From assembly GCA_013400975.1 (NCBI GenBank), contig WBMZ01010243.1, forward strand, positions 62,001 through 126,000: a DNA stretch of 64,000 nt, in the 5' to 3' direction. Within the stretch, counting starts at the first letter, position 1, and every line of letters starts with the position of its first letter. Below the pieces are notes generated by a model, which did not search any database, was not told where the DNA came from, and worked only from the letters and a program-made list of their open reading frames with translations. The translations under genes and the position numbers were made by a program. Source of the DNA: Atrichornis clamosus. Taxonomy: Eukaryota; Chordata; Aves; Passeriformes; Menuridae. Positions 12,540 through 24,967 of this stretch are shown here, piece after piece.

Positions 12540-14687
12540 AGTTAGGAGTTAGAAATTTTAGGAGCCTTCTCAACTCTAGGTAATACATTTGTGTCATTTT
12601 TTACATTGGTATTTCTATCTCTGCTCTGGATAAGACTGAAATTAATAACCTGTGATACATTTTGCTTTCAACAATTTGTCACCTTTCTCTGAAAATAAAA
12701 TAAGCCTAAAGAAACTAAATTAAGGTATCATGTGCTGAAGGCCCTAAATGAACTTCTGAAATGCTTAACATTCACCAATTATCATCAAGGTTATTGATTT
12801 TACTCCTAGTAAAAAGGCATAGCACTTTGATATAATGACGGGAAACTTGATGCATGCAGTATTAGAGGATTAAAAATAGCATTCTTATACATGAGGTGTA
12901 CTCTTATTGCACACTTCAATTAATGGAAGGGTAATAATGGCACTCAGAATAGCTAATTTGTTAACAAGATACCAAATAAGTTATCAACTATGGTGAACAT
13001 TCAGCATAGTATCTCAATAAAGCATATTGTTACTTTGATTTGGTTAATTATATAATTTCAAATTTGCAATCCAAGTTTCTGGATGTATTCTTAGTTTTAA
13101 GGTACTGAAGGATAGGAATTACTATTATATTTCCCTCAGAACCTTGCAAACAGCAGTTTACCAGGACTGACCTTTAAGTTATATGATGAAATAGATTGCA
13201 TCCATTATCATTTCAAAAGTGATATGAGCAGCTAATATTCTCTGTTATGCAATTGTAAAACAAAAAACAGGTCAGCATCTGCTCAACTGCTTTAAAAATT
13301 ATAGTTGAAACACTTGTTTAAGTTTAAAACTACATCTCAGTACAATGCGCTAAATCAAATTGTACAAGCTGTTTTCACCCAAAGCAATGAGGTGACTCAT
13401 CTAAGTCCTATTGATGAAAAATGTGGGAATTCATCATAACACACGAAGATTATAAAATACAGTCCAGAAGATCACCTTTTAAGCACCATTTTTCTATTTC
13501 TATCCTCTACAGGGAAATAGCTTGAGCATTATTGAATACAATCCTGGCAGTTCCTTTTTGATATCCCAGAGGGAAAAAACATTCTGCAACTGAACCAAAT
13601 AGATTTATTTTAGGCCTGTCATACTATATTTGGGGTGTGGCCTGTCAAGTAGGTAAAACTAGCATCCTGATCAACGTTAATTTGTCATCGGGTAGAACAC
13701 ATCTCCTGCTTGCATGGGGAGATGGTTGGTTTTAAGCACTGTTTGCACGGGGATAATAACAATGCACATATACATGCATATATTTCACACATATTTGTAT
13801 GTTATGCCACACAACATACACCTCAGACACTCTGTGATGCTGCATGTTCTTATGCATCCATGTAGAGTCCTTAAAAGTCTACTTACACAGGACTTAGGTG
13901 AATATGTAACAACATTATTGCAGAATTGTGATAAAAGTCAGTGCATCAGCAAATGGTCTGCTTAATATCCCCCTCAGCCTTTCTGTACAGCTGCACTCTG
14001 AAGAGATCCCCTCCACTGCAGTGGAAAGTGGACAAAGTTTCCCTTCCTTCGCATGAAGCTGCCTGAGGAGTCTTATCTAGCTCCCATCAGGAAACATACA
14101 GATGCACTGACCAGATATGCAACCCAGAGAAGCACAAATGTAGCCGCTTGATATTTAAAATTGTGTCACGGGAGAAGGAAGAGGTGATCGTGTTTCACCG
14201 CTGTGCTTTCTCCGCTAGCAATCAATCCAGTCTGTCACACCAGTTCATTTACCATATGTTGTTTAACAAGTTGCTAAAATCCTAAAATTGTGGACTGGGA
14301 CGCCTCCCTTCAAGGGAACTTAACCCTGAAAAGGGGCCACTTGAGCCCTCTCTTCCCAGTCACAGTGGAACACCCCTGAGAGTAGAATCGAAAACTAGTT
14401 TCAATACCTACATTTCAGTCGTCATCTTGGTCAAGCCAGGTTCTGCTCATGTTTCTAAGAATGAAATTCTGAATTAGCATGAGTGAAGTACAAAATCAGA
14501 ATAAGGTGTCCCAGATAACTTCATAAAGAGGAATTTCTGTAGAGTATCTCCAGGACTAACAGGAGAAAAATAAATCTGAATAAAACTACTGTCTATAGAA
14601 CTGAAATTTATTTAAGTTTTTTAAGATGCCTTTGATGCAGATCCCCATTATAAGTGCACAAATTTTAAACATAATTGTATTCAGTCA
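12540..14687. other. Non-coding stretch with a GC-richer, CpG-bearing segment
   Basis: 12540-13970 is AT-rich and featureless to me. From about 13975 to 14460 the composition becomes more balanced, with several CpGs (around 14050, 14170, 14198, 14213, 14300), and I can match it to no repeat. It could be an old conserved or regulatory segment; no coding frame supports an exon. Confidence 0.45.
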
Positions 14688-14830
14688 ATCAACACCCCTG
14701 TGAGGTAGGGGACTATTACTGTCCTAGGTTGATAGGCAAGGAAACTGAAGCTCAGAGAGGATAAACATTTTGTCCAAGCTTACACAGACCTATCAGAGAG
14801 GCTCAGATCTTGAGTTTGACTTCTTACCAT
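14688..14830 (-). mobile_element. MIR-type SINE remnant
   Basis: Read on the plus strand it carries the reverse complement of the MIR core in order: CCCTGTGAGGTAGGGGACTA, GGAAACTGAAGCTCAGAGAGG, TTTTGTCCAAGCTTACACAG and then a GAGGCTCAGATCTTGAG segment. MIRs are tRNA-derived SINEs that were active early in amniote history, so a copy this readable in a bird is old and may have been kept by selection. The tRNA-like promoter half is not clearly preserved. Confidence 0.85.
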
Positions 14831-17800
14831 CTTCTAAATTCTTCTGATAAAGAAAAAATCACCAGTGAGACATTAGCTGAAGGGTGACAGTCAAAGCATT
14901 TTTCCTAATTACTCATTTTTCCTTACTGTGAGAGGCACAGGTCAATCTCAGTTATGGTATCCCTACATCCTCCAAAACTCTTCTTTATGCTCCCAGCACT
15001 TGACTGCTGCTGGTCATTCTCAGTTTTTTTCCGCTTACTAGCGAAACCCTGTCAAATTTCCTAGGAAGTTTATATGTATAATTACTGTTGAAGGACACAA
15101 TCTTCAGAATGACAGAAATCATATTGTTTAAGGATTTGGAAAAAGGGAGATGGTCCTCTCACACCACGTGTCACTTCCGATAGAAAATAATACAATGTAT
15201 AACGTGCTGAGAGAGAGGATTGCACTATTGGCCTTTGTATCTCCTGCTGTCATCCTAAATTCCTCTGAGAACACCACAGACATGGTGTTTTGTGTGGCTG
15301 ACAATACAGGAACAGAAGTATTCTGGATATTGGCAGTCAGATACAGAGACTTTAATTTTGTTATATTAATAATTTCAGATAAAGTTCATAGTGATTAAAA
15401 TACATTATTACTTGTAGACTGTTCTTTCATAATGAAATTGGTGTCTATCCATTTCTTAATAGAAAAATATTAATCTCATTTGAAAAAAAAGGCATTACAA
15501 TTGGCATTAAATAGCCCTTTTTCGCTAAATTTTCCAAAGCAGAGATCACCATGGTAAAAAAACATGACAAATACATCTGTTCCTGAAAGCAGGAAAAGTT
15601 GAGGTGCTTTAAGATGTCCTTAGGATACTGGGAGTTTTACAAGCATGAAAGGAAATAAAAAAAGATTACAGAGAGCCACCATGCCATCTCAAACTGTGTT
15701 TTTCATAGACACAGACTCAATTCTCCCCTCTTGAAACATAATCAATTTCTTGTTAATAGCACGCAAATAGAGTAAATACAGCTGTTAATGTGTTATTGTC
15801 TAGTCTTTTGTTGCATCTGATTAAGGAGAGAAATGTAAAAGGTTAATTTTCTAATTACACACTCCCCCAAGGTAAATTATGCATGTTATCACATCCATTG
15901 ACACTAAAATGGGCAGTTTTTATTGCAGAGTGATTTTCTATGAAATTGTATATCTTCATATGTATTATTTTTAGTAAGCAAGAGGATGAAGGGAAGGAAA
16001 AAAGAATATCCATCCTATCAAAATTTCTTAACTCTGTCTGAAGAGTTTGCTGACAGGATATTAAAGCATTAAAAAAAAAATCTCTTCTCCCTTTCTTCTC
16101 ACAGCTCATTTGTAATTTCCATAAAACTGTAATAAATTGAAGAGAAAGAATGAGACTGAGCTAAAAGACACATTAATGCTGGATGCCTCTCAGTAAAAGT
16201 TTTGAAAAGCTGCAACATCTGAAATGCATATTAAACAAGAATTTCCTTTGGATACAAATGCATGTCTTCCATGACAGAGCTGCCTGAACTCACCAACTAT
16301 TGCATATTTTAATCGCCAGCCAGGTGCAGGCCGCACCTAACCTGAAAGCAGTTTTTCAGGTTCCTTGTGCTTTCTAAAAAAGAGACAATGCATTAAGATC
16401 AGTAGTCCCCAAAAGATGAAAAAAGGTTGTTTTTTTAGGTTACCTATTCCAACTTTCAATTACTGTCTCAAATGTCGGAACAGAAAAAGAGCATGGACAG
16501 AAATGATCACTAATCATTTAAGATGTAAGCCTTGTTTCAGTCTAAAAAGAGGCAGTTTATATTTGATAAATTTGTAATTTATTAAAGAGAAGGAATTAAA
16601 CAGTGGGAAAAACAAACCTAAAAAGGGAGAAAAATGCAATAAAAAAAGATGAGGATGTTTCCCTTTGTAATTTTCCCTATCTCTGACATATATGTAGAAG
16701 AGTAGAGCAAGGGAATGTTATGACGTATGACTTTCATATCATTTGAGTCAAATTCAATCATAATAATGTAACACTATATTTTATGTATATACAGATATAG
16801 ATATAAGAATATCTAGTTATAATTATTGAAAAAAAACTTTTCAAGCAAAAATTGTCTCAATAAAAATTTTCAAATATCTTTAATGTACATATTACCACTA
16901 AGTAGAAATTTATTAAGTGATCATAAGATCCAAAATTGTGTCATTCTAAAAACTTGCTAAACAAAATCCAGAGGACTGAAAGTAATATAAAACTTTAAAT
17001 GGGCAGATTAGACAGGGGAAAAAAAGCTGGAAAGGAACTTTGAATTAGTGGACATCATAGCCTTGTTTCATCCCCACTGACAATAATCCATTTTTCATGT
17101 GGCACTGGCACACTAGTAGTTCTGTTTTTCTTCCCAGCCTCTAATATAAAGAGGGTTTATGGGCCCTTACTGCTATGTAACCTTTTTTCTCTTCAAACTT
17201 TATCACTATAAACTGTGATAGTGTAGTCTGGTGTGGACTATGTACTACATCTAGTCCTATGAATCTAAAGCAGAATAAACAAAGCATTTACTGAGTCTGA
17301 AATGTAGCTACTATTAATGGATACAGCAGCTACTGAAACTTAGCTGAGTTATACCAATAAAATATTTGGCCCTTTGATACTTTTAACGTTGAAATCTCTG
17401 CTCTTTCTCTCCTTTCCCTTTTTCTCTTCAAAAAGGACTTCTGAAGATTAATCTCTGAAGTTTCATTTACTTTGTTATTCCCATATCGATTATCATAACC
17501 TTAATACAGGAACAAAACTATTTATTTCCAAATTATGATGTTTTATCTTTTGAAAATCAGCCTGTATCCTTCTCTCTGTTCTCCAGTACATGATTCACAG
17601 AATAGTCAATCAGTGGGAAAAAAGGTGATCATTCTAAGCTGGATGACTGATGATGCTAAAGGGACAGAAGGACAGATCTCTTTTAGCTATAATAGATCAG
17701 CACTTCAGGTGAGAAAGAAACCAAAGGGGGTTTTATTTGGTTTTAATTAAATTAAGGTTGTATCTAATGCAAGCATCAAAGCCTAATTGGGGCTTAATAA

Positions 17801-20800
17801 TAATAGCCCCTCAGAACCTGTTTAAAGGGTAATGGAATGTTTCTACAGTATGACACTGATCAGTTGTCTAATTAATCCCATTTAGGTAAGGAGTAATAGT
17901 TTTTCATAAGTAAGTTTGGATCTGATTCAGTCTCATTGTATGAGAGTTCTCCTGTGAGTCCAACACGTTTTGGATCAAAGTAATACAGAAACAAGCAGAG
18001 GTCAGACTGCGGCTGCAAGGCAATAGATGGCCACAGAGCACTGTCAAGCCTCCAGCACATACACCTGAAGCTTTACAAGATGTCCAGATGTGGAAGCAAA
18101 GAACAGTATGGACTGCTGATGTGTTATGAAGCTGAGACAGGACAGACACACCAATCACCATGAGCTCCAAAATGGCACAAAACGACATATCCCATACCTG
18201 TGTATAGTCCCCAAACTAGGAAGTGCATAGGACATGTGAGGACAAAAAAGCTGATATCCTTTGTCCTGGTCATTTCAATACATCCTGGATCCCACATGTG
18301 AAGACCAGCCCTATTCTGCCTGACTGTGGCTGGAAAGACTGGACACTCCTGCCATGGCAGCTGGCAGCAGGACAGGCTTCTTGGATGCCACACAGACTTC
18401 TGATGTTTATGAGTATGAAACAGTGAGGGAGAGTGAGAGTAATGGAAATCTGGTTTATTTCATTTTTAATTTTAAATAAAATCACTGTCACTGCCTGTAA
18501 AATCTTGCCTTAATATTCACTACACTGTTGGTAAAACGCGCTAGCAGTATTTCCTACATATATATACATGACAGAAAGTTCCTGGAATGGGAACTGCATC
18601 AAAAGCTACATGGACTTGTAGAATTATTAACTGAGTTAATGATACCTAAGTTTCAGGAAAATTACTTGCTTTTTAATGCTCTCCTTTGTATGTTATATTT
18701 TGGCTAGGTTGTGTGAGTTTAATACCTAAATTGGCTGATAACAGAGAAACCCAATGAAGTGCTTACAAGGAAAACACTTTTGTGATAGGGATAGTGTCTG
18801 AGATTATGGGTTTATTGCTCCTTTATTGTTTCAAGGATTAAATTGATGTTGTATTTTTGAAGAAAAAAAGGCCAAAAAGAAACATAAATACCTATATTTG
18901 TCCAAAACACTGTTGATGAGAAAGCACTTTTCAGTTACCAAATGTCTATTTAATTCTTTATAGATCAAACTCTTTTTTATTCTGGCCATGAAATTTATTT
19001 CTATTTCACATTTTACATCTTCCAGGAAGGAAGGTACCACAATAATTTACTGCCCTTGTGCACACTTATCCACCAACTACTTTGATCCCTGGAGTAAGCA
19101 TATTCATTCTAATGGAATTAGACAAAGCATGAATTTGGCCTGTGTTATTTATTCATGCAGTAAATGCTGTGACTATTCACCCATCAAATCAAACCAAGTA
19201 TTCACCTACAATCCGTCCTCAGTGCAAAGAATCCTAAACAGCTGGTTCAAGAGGGGTGACTGAAGGCCAAGAACCTCTGATATTTCATGGTTTATATGCA
19301 GTCTCCTGTGACTTGTGGAAAATCCTAGAAAGCAACAGTCAGCTTCTGACAGTGCCACAAGAATGGATATCAGTACAGAGGAGAATCTAACGCCTTTTCT
19401 TTTTTTTTTTTTAATCTCTTGGCATTATTTCTAAATAAATAAAATCTGATATAACACAAATGTGGATTACATATATACAAACAGAGAGGGTCTTTCTTCC
19501 CCTTTATTTTGTTGAATACTAAATTACTAAAATTGCAATTCTGGTCATATCATAATACTTTCTCATTTTCTGTCTTATTTCAAAGCTCTCAATTTTCTGT
19601 TTACTTCTGCTTGCCAAGTCTAAGAATCCTTGTCATAAATCCATTAAACTCTATTGTGATTTTTTTTCCTGTCCAAAAAGTTCAACAAATGAAGTCTGTA
19701 ATGCATTTTTTGCTTCAGTAACATATGAAACAATATCATTAAAACTTTACTTGTCACCTGCTGAAGCTGTTGACATGATACTTTTAACACTTTTGTTAAA
19801 ACTTATTCTTGGTGCTTGCAATACACAAACCTGGTACATGGGGATTTAAGCAGTAATAGTGAATCTTAAAAGATATTGGCTAATTACATTGTTCTATTAG
19901 ATTTCACAGTATAGGATTTATTGCTTGTGTTTACTATTAAAGGTGTTTAGAAAAATTTAATGTCTTTACCACCCTATTTTAAAATGACTTCAATTCTAAT
20001 AAAGTCCTTTTTATACTGGTAGCAAAGTACAACTTATAATTTAAAGACTGTTTAAAGACTCTCCAGCTAATTTACAATGATGCAATAAAAAAAAAATCCA
20101 AAAGAGAAATAGATATTTTTTAATTTAGCTAAAGCTGTGAGTCACAGTAAACTAAGTTTCCAATGCTCTCTCTTAAGGTTCAGCATTTTTTTTCATATCT
20201 AAAAAAATGATTGGGGTTTTTTAATAAGACTACACAATTATTAGTGTTGGTTTTAATTGATACAGTCATCATTCAAAAGAATATGAAATCAGCCTCTTTC
20301 TAATGCTAATTTCATCTTTCATGAGTTTAAAATTGGCTGAAGATTTCAGATTTTGTCATCAAAATTCTAAATCTTCTCACATGATTTTATTCAGCAAATA
20401 TACATTAATGATGCACCACTTTAGCTAAACTGGCTTGAAACTTTCTGCTCATCAGTCTTGCATAAAACTTCAACTTACATTCTCTGGGCCATCAATCAGT
20501 ATAATCATTCTGATGCTGTTAAGTATAAGTAATCTGTTGAACAGTTTTAGGGTTTAAATTTTTTTTTTCTCATTTAGAGAGTTTTGTACATGAGTTGAAC
20601 GGATGAACAGGAATTTTGGTTCCTTTTAGTTAATGCTTTTAGTGACTAAGCAGTGGTTCATTTCCTTGGTAACTTTAATTGCATAATCATATATCTGTAA
20701 AATCCTCTAACATAGGTTGCTGTAACTTAGAAAAAAACCCAGGGATAATTTTACACAATGCTTCTAAGACTAAATAGGAGAAAAAAATGGAAAAAAAGGA

Positions 20801-22597
20801 AAAAAAATTACATTTTTTTCTTTAGACTTTATCAGACCAGGTGAAAAAAGCAGCAACTTTCAGAAGCAAAGAGATTCACACCAGAATTTAACAAAAATTC
20901 TTGAAATGTCCAGGAATAGTAAGGAAATTTAAGCTACAAGAAATCATATGTGTGTTTCCTTTGGAAGAAAGTAATTTTTGCAGTAATATAGCACAATGTG
21001 TTATGCTTATCAGCTGCCACATATGCCTGGGGAAAGAAATTTAAACTATATTGGAACTTAATGGAAAATGTATTTAAATACTTGTAATATTGTGGAAAGA
21101 ACAACACTTGGATGGGCTTTTTTTTTTTTTTTTAATGCATCATAAGCAGTATTTGTTTAAGAAATTTTTTGGATAAGCCATGGAAAATGCTGCTGAAGTT
21201 TATTTAAGACCAGAGCACCTTAAATATCTTAATCCAACACATTGGTCCCTTAAAACCTCTGCTGGTGAATGTTCACTGGATGATGAGTCTCCTATGTATA
21301 TGCTTCGTGTTTTTTGCCAGTTACCACAAAAAGTTTTGTATCTTTCATTAATGCATGGTTATCCAAACTTGTTTGGTTTTAAACCCAGAGGTGTCGTGAG
21401 GAATGCATTTCTCTTTGATTCTGACAGGCAAACATTGCTCTTTGGGATTATGTCCTGATGGTCAAGTAGTTATCAAAATGTCAGCAATGTTCAGTAGTAT
21501 TTTGAAGATTTTTTTTTCTTTGTGTGGAGAATGTTGGTTGTGTATTTCATTTGCATGTTTGGAAACAAAAATTAGTATCAATTTTATTGTTTGGTCAGTG
21601 TTTGATTTCGTTCAGATTTACCCCACTTCACTCTGGAAAGGAGATTTGCTGAGTCAGAAGATGAAGATACCTGAAGATATAGTTCACTCTGGCTCAATCT
21701 ATTTTGAGGCTGAGATAGGAGGGCACACTCATTTAATAATCTAATTATACATTTGGCTTGATTTGTAAAACACAAATACAAAAATAAATTGTATAAATAA
21801 ATTTACTAAACTTTTAAACTCCTTTCAAGGCTTCAATATTTATTTCAACTTATTCTTCAGATTCAGTTGTATCTGAAGCGCTCCACTTACTTTGAGTTTG
21901 CATCATCTTTTTACTAAAATGCTTCCTAAATATAGAACTACTGGCAGGAATCTCCTGGTAAAATGTCCAGTATGTCTTTAAATATCATGGAGATATTCTT
22001 TGTTTAGCCCTGCCAAGTGGCTGATTGCTGGCAGCTGAAACAAGGGACAGATGGCCATCCAGCTCTATCTGCACCCTATTGAGACAAATAAGTGACAATC
22101 TGCAAAACACTCAGAACTAATGTAAACTGGTTTAACCTCAGGAAACCCAAGAGCATCTTAGGTTTCTGTGGTGATGTGTAGGCAGATTTTGTGCTTTTTG
22201 ATGCAGAGTTCTTTGACAAAGATCTCCGTGCCCCTCACACAAATGCAGCCCACCATGGCCCAAGCACAAAGAAAGCAAACTGCTGTGAAAAACCTGCAAG
22301 GGCACTCTGGTCAGTGACATGCAAGTGATACTGAGCACCGTGCAGGGTTTCAGAGTTCATCCATTCGAGGGTTCTTTGCCAAATGTGTTGTTTCAAGATG
22401 GCATGGTACTTTCTCAAGCCATATGTGGAACCAAACCCTGAAAACTATAGGGCTTCTGTCCTGGACATCTTAGCAGAAGGCAATGAAGACCAAGAGATGA
22501 CAGAAAGAAGTCCCAGTAACACTAGTGAGTTTAGGTGGATCAAATTTGAACTCAGAATTATTTAGCAAACTGCTTCTAACTAAGGATTGGGGCTATT
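14831..22597. other. Long non-coding stretch, mostly unrecognised
   Basis: AT-rich unique DNA. It holds two adjacent small stem-loops at 16322-16362, a homeodomain-site-rich AT segment near 17745-17890, and a slightly GC-richer segment at 18000-18420 with no recognised identity. It also has several short open frames, the longest at 21403-21744, 21180-21458 and 18988-19263. None shows a domain, a start context or splice sites that would support a gene. Confidence 0.5.
16322..16362. repeat. Two adjacent stem-loop inverted repeats
   Basis: The first has 6-bp arms AGGTGC (16322-16327) and GCACCT (16333-16338). The second starts right after it, with 9-bp arms AACCTGAAA (16339-16347) and TTTCAGGTT (16354-16362) around a 6-base loop. 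The first arm contains an E-box (CAGGTG). Function unknown. Confidence 0.7.
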
Positions 22598-22816
22598 CTA
22601 AGCACAAATATAGGCTGGCCAAGAATAGATTGCGAGGAGCCCTGAAGACAAGGATTTTGAGTTCTGGTGGAGGAGAAGCTTGATATGACCTAGCAAACTG
22701 TGCTTGCAGTCCAAAAAGTCAACCGTATCCTGGGGTGTATCAAAAAAAGCATGACCAGCAGGTTGAGGGAGGTGATTCTCCTCCTCTACCCCACTCTTGT
22801 GAGACCTGACCTGGAG
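22598..22816 (+). mobile_element. CR1 LINE fragment, truncated at both ends
   Basis: A clear collinear match to the CR1 ORF2 3' region: AAGCACAAATATAGGCTGG, GAGGAGCCCTGAAGACAAGG, GTGCTTGCAGTCC, GTATCCTGGGGTGTATC, GTTGAGGGAGGTGATTCTCC and CTTGTGAGACCTGACCTGG in the expected order. It stops a few hundred bases short of the normal CR1 3' tail, exactly where minus-strand retroviral sequence begins. CR1 copies normally keep their 3' end, so the missing tail points to a later insertion or deletion at this junction. Confidence 0.93.
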
Positions 22817-22829
22817 TCTGGTATGATAG

Positions 22830-23071
22830 AGTTTATGTCCATGTATTTGTTTTATTGCTATTAAGTCCTGTGCCAGTTTGTACTCCTGAGAATGAGGCTT
22901 CTTTGTGGGTAAAATAGGAGTATTAAATTCAGATTGGCACTCTCTAAGCAATCTATACTTCATGAGAGTATTTATCAAGGACTCCAATCCTTTATGTGCT
23001 TCCAGTCTAATAGGATATTGATTTACCCTCACCATGTTTGTTACTAGTTTGAGTTTTAAGTGGAGCCACAT
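22830..23071 (-). pseudogene. pol: ERV1 pol remnant: N-terminal reverse transcriptase
   Basis: The first 75 or so residues of a minus-strand frame starting at 23071 match the N-terminus of gammaretroviral-type reverse transcriptase. They include the segments NQYPIRLEA, LLRECQSEFNTPILP and KKPHSQEY followed by QDL, which correspond to the finger region ahead of the catalytic domain. The YxDD catalytic motif is not present: the frame runs straight into reversed CR1 sequence at about 22830, so the remainder of this 157-residue open frame (to 22598) is not retroviral. In life this enzyme copies the viral RNA into DNA; this remnant cannot act. Confidence 0.9.
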
Positions 23072-23084
23072 TCTTTGTTTTTCC

Positions 23085-23520
23085 TGGTTCCTTTGAAGCC
23101 CATACCAGAGGACTTACCACATTGAATACTGCATCAGGGATGTCCTTCTCAGGTTCATTCAAGGTCTGGCCCATTAGTGAGTAGATTCAAGCCTTCCATT
23201 CAATTTCTTCTGGGATATGTAGCTGTACAGAGTTTTCAAAAAAAGTTATTTGAACGTATCACTTGCATAATAAATCAAATCTTAACTATGGAAGGGGACA
23301 CTCTGGCATGTATAGAAACTCACGAATCAGTTTAATATCTCCAATTATACATTCCATATATTGTAAAAATGGCCACAAAATTCTTTTTCTCATTGCTGCA
23401 ACAATTGGTATTGTGACTTTACTTAGTGGGCCCTTACAACTAGTTATTACTGGCTCTCCTATCTATTAAAAAAAAATCTATTATTTCATTCCTCAGCTTT
23501 ATTAGAATTACAGGATCTGC
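23085..23520 (-). pseudogene. pro: ERV1 protease remnant
   Basis: Minus-strand translation shows pieces of a retroviral aspartic protease. Near 23455-23505 there is the expected hydrophobic lead-in (EIIDF, LID), but the catalytic Asp-Ser/Thr-Gly triad is altered and followed by stops. Further on are PECPLP (near 23290) and a downstream ENSVQLHIPEE segment (about 23195-23245), in the usual order before RT. An A/T homopolymer at 23468-23476 adds a probable frameshift. It would have cleaved the Gag-Pol polyprotein; it is not functional. Confidence 0.75.
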
Positions 23521-24301
23521 TGAGGATGCCTTCATGTTTTCCTCTGGTCCTCTTCAGTCATTGTCAGAATCCTCCAGCACCATAACATAAACTTCCTCTG
23601 ATTGATCCTACCCTTCCCTACTAGAGCATTAATTTTTCCAATGTCTTTCCCTAAAAAAAAGCACATGGATTCATGTCAATGGAGAGTGTCTTTCAGACCC
23701 CAAACCCACTGTGTATCCTTTTTCTTTATCTAGTACCATTCTTTTTTTCTTCTGCAGTAAAAAGGTATTCAATATAGCCTGCATTTCCCCACATTTAGAG
23801 TTATAAGGCAGCATAATGTTTTCCAAAAGCTGATACATTCCTTCAGGATACTCTTCATGTGAACCAACAGATCATTTCCCATCCAACAAGCCTGAAACAA
23901 ATGGAACATGTACAAAAACTGGTTGACCCTCTGACCTCACTGCTTCACTTAAAGGTACCTGTATCACCGGCTGGGTCTGTTCTCAAGTCTGGCTTGTAAT
24001 AGGACTAGAAACATCACTCCCCTTACTTTTGTTTATTTTTATCTGTATCTTTTTTATCCAATCCTGTCCCAGTGTTAAATGGGGGTGGGAAGGAAAGGGC
24101 TAACATTTGTACATGTTCCTGTTCATTCCGTCCACAACAAACAATCCCTTACTTTTTCCCCTTCTTCTCAGTACATGGCATTAATATATCTCCTCCCAAT
24201 TTACATGTTTTGTGAGTATTCGGATCTCTGTGTAATGTCATATGACCATCACCCTAAGAAACCTCATCCCATTTACCCAGCTGGTGATAAAACAGCATCA
24301 A
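23521..24301 (-). pseudogene. gag: ERV1 gag remnant, middle and C-terminal part
   Basis: By position, between the gag start and the protease, this should hold the rest of matrix, the linker, capsid and nucleocapsid. Only decayed patches remain, with stops in every minus-strand frame. I could not recognise a clear capsid major homology region or a zinc knuckle, and the distance is shorter than a full gag, so part has probably been deleted. Confidence 0.55.
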
Positions 24302-24487
24302 CTATAAATTAATATCAAACTTCAATGGCCCATTTTTACCATTCTCTAATTTATGAAGTGGCCACCATTGATAACAGTATGTCTTCATTTTCTCTTTAGT
24401 CACTGGATCTCCCCCAGACTTATTCCAGTTTTTCAGAATATAACCCAGAGGACTACAGGGAGGGATTGTGGACTGGCCTGATCCCAT
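24302..24487 (-). pseudogene. gag: ERV1 gag 5' end: matrix domain start
   Basis: A 61-codon minus-strand frame from the ATG at plus 24487-24485 to a TAG at 24304-24302. It begins Met-Gly with a Ser/Gln-rich start, the usual site for N-terminal myristoylation of retroviral matrix. It continues with SPLGYILKNW, KEKMK and QWWPL segments typical of gamma-type avian matrix domains. The open frame extends upstream to 24559 through an AT dinucleotide repeat, but the internal Met-Gly is the biologically sensible start. The stop after 61 codons truncates a protein that should be several hundred residues long. Confidence 0.88.
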
Positions 24488-24510
24488 ATTTAACTCTTTT
24501 AATTTTTTCT

Positions 24511-24546
24511 GTATATATATATATGTATATATATATACACATATAT
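24511..24546. repeat. TA/TATG dinucleotide repeat in the ERV leader
   Basis: An alternating TA tract with TG/CA interruptions immediately upstream of the gag start. It creates the spurious Ile/Tyr-rich frames seen on both strands here (24302-24786). Confidence 0.9.
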
Positions 24547-24787
24547 CACTGTCTTGCACTTGGCTCCAGATTCATCAGCAAAGGTACATGTTCCCTCAGT
24601 CTGACCATCTACAGGGGAAAAAGGGCTTCCACCACTTTGTACCACTTTCTCACACTCTGCTCTGCTGCATCCACAAAGGTACATCTTCCCCTGGTATCAA
24701 GTATCTACCTGAGAGAACAATTTTCCTTATATCAGTTTTCCTTGTGCACACCACTGACTTTTTTCCATGGAAGAAGTGAAATATGAT

Positions 24788-24796
24788 ACTTACCAG
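24788..24796 (-). promoter_or_regulatory. Candidate retroviral 5' splice donor
   Basis: The minus strand reads CTG|GTAAGT, a consensus donor, between the probable LTR and the gag start. That is where ERV1 elements place the donor used for env mRNA. Confidence 0.55.
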
Positions 24797-24967
24797 CCCA
24801 GAAATTCACAGACTTTTTGCTCTTGTTCAAATATCTCTGGGGCGTTGCACCTTTGACTCTCTGATAAGTGGTCTGGTGTGCATTGGAGTCCTGTCTGATC
24901 CGATTCTCCATTGCTGGGAGCAGGAAGATGATCTGGGTAAGGCTTCATAGCCCTACAACACCATAAC

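Noticed and set aside
22383..22565. 60-codon plus frame just upstream of the CR1 fragment, considered as a processed pseudogene
   Set aside because: The peptide looks protein-like (charged C-terminal half) but I could not match it to any family, and no poly(A) tail or flanking duplication is visible.
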